Shown one piece after another: positions 63,690 through 64,000 of a stretch of 64,000 nt of DNA (the stretch's first letter is position 1; each line of letters begins with the position of its first letter). The position numbers and the translations under genes were made by a program. Below the pieces are notes generated by a model. It was given only the letters and a program-made list of their open reading frames with translations. It was not told the origin of the DNA and did not search any database. The stretch is from Odontocerum albicorne (taxonomy: Eukaryota; Arthropoda; Insecta; Trichoptera; Odontoceridae): contig OX463856.1 of the NCBI GenBank assembly GCA_949825065.1, positions 16,824,095 through 16,888,094 on the forward strand. The letters are read 5' to 3'.

Positions 63690-64000
63690 CATATTAGTAA
63701 AAACATTGATGTATGAGTGTGAACCGTGAACGTGAAAAAATACTGAAAAAAGCCGAATAAATGCAGAAAAAAATGCGTGGACTGAGAAGAATAAATAGTG
63801 CTGGAATATATAATAGAACACGAATGAAATGATTGAAGATAAATGTGAACTAAGGATTGATGTAGGATAAAGAAGGAGACTTTAAGAGGTTCTGAGCATG
63901 AAAAAAGAAATAATGCAGAAATTTTCACAACAAATATACAAAGCAAATAAAATTCGAGGCGAAGTAGAGAAAATCTAATGAAAGTTTGGTTCGATCAAGT
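63690..64000 (+). pseudogene. LINE-D relic, cut by window end
   Basis: Broken frames read LMYECEP, KILKKAE, MRGLRRINSAGIYNRTRM, DKCELRIDV and RRGLESCVWFDQ-like, in the LINE-D order. It ends at the window border in the segment that reads VWLDQV in other copies. Confidence 0.65.

Overview
This looks like one stretch of A+T-rich, repeat-dense nuclear DNA from an arthropod, most probably an insect. The evidence is a piggyBac-type element, many Tc1/mariner elements, several tRNA-derived SINE families, truncated non-LTR retrotransposons, a solo LTR, foldback elements and minisatellites. There is no bacterial gene organisation, rRNA, genuine tRNA or CRISPR. No host protein-coding gene can be called with confidence. 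Family labels used here (SINE1-3, LINE-A to LINE-E) are local names for repeats recognised by comparing parts of this window with each other.

Layout. 0-5 kb: LINE 3' ends, a 0.4-kb palindrome, a duplicated 141-bp block and a foldback MITE. 5-9.7 kb: reverse-transcriptase relics on both strands. 9.7-14.2 kb: a mariner relic, a 135-bp minisatellite, a truncated IS630/Tc1-like element and a TTAA-flanked MITE. 16.6-19.2 kb: a nearly full-length piggyBac-like element, TTAA to TTAA, whose transposase has one frameshift and one internal stop. 19.2-24.5 kb: a mariner graveyard, including an inverted pair of mariner 5' halves, next to a 600-bp block of almost pure A/T. 25-30 kb: LINEs, SINEs, and 52-bp and 30-bp arrays. 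30-33 kb: a homogeneous 96-bp satellite of about 30 units. 33-46 kb: SINEs, LINE ends, foldbacks, a hAT MITE nested in an inverted repeat, and a third minisatellite. 46.9-48.2 kb: the only intact transposase gene, a mariner inserted in an older SINE. 49-64 kb: SINE/LINE debris, a solo LTR, a hairpin-rich 101-bp array, and a weak candidate for a small multi-exon gene near 61.6-62.35 kb.

The most distinctive theme is that several minisatellites appear to have grown inside retroposons. The 52-bp array (28.4 kb) and the roughly 110-bp array (42.2 kb) are expansions of the tRNA-like head of SINE1, which carries the pol III A/B boxes. Two more SINE1 copies carry two-unit head duplications. The 30-bp array (29 kb) is an expansion of the LINE-A 3' untranslated region. 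SINE1 and LINE-A also share their 3' tail, which suggests SINE1 borrows LINE-A machinery. Other items for follow-up are hammerhead-ribozyme-like cores in the foldback family, an over-represented 8-mer TACTCGTA, and an isolated homeodomain third-helix-like peptide.
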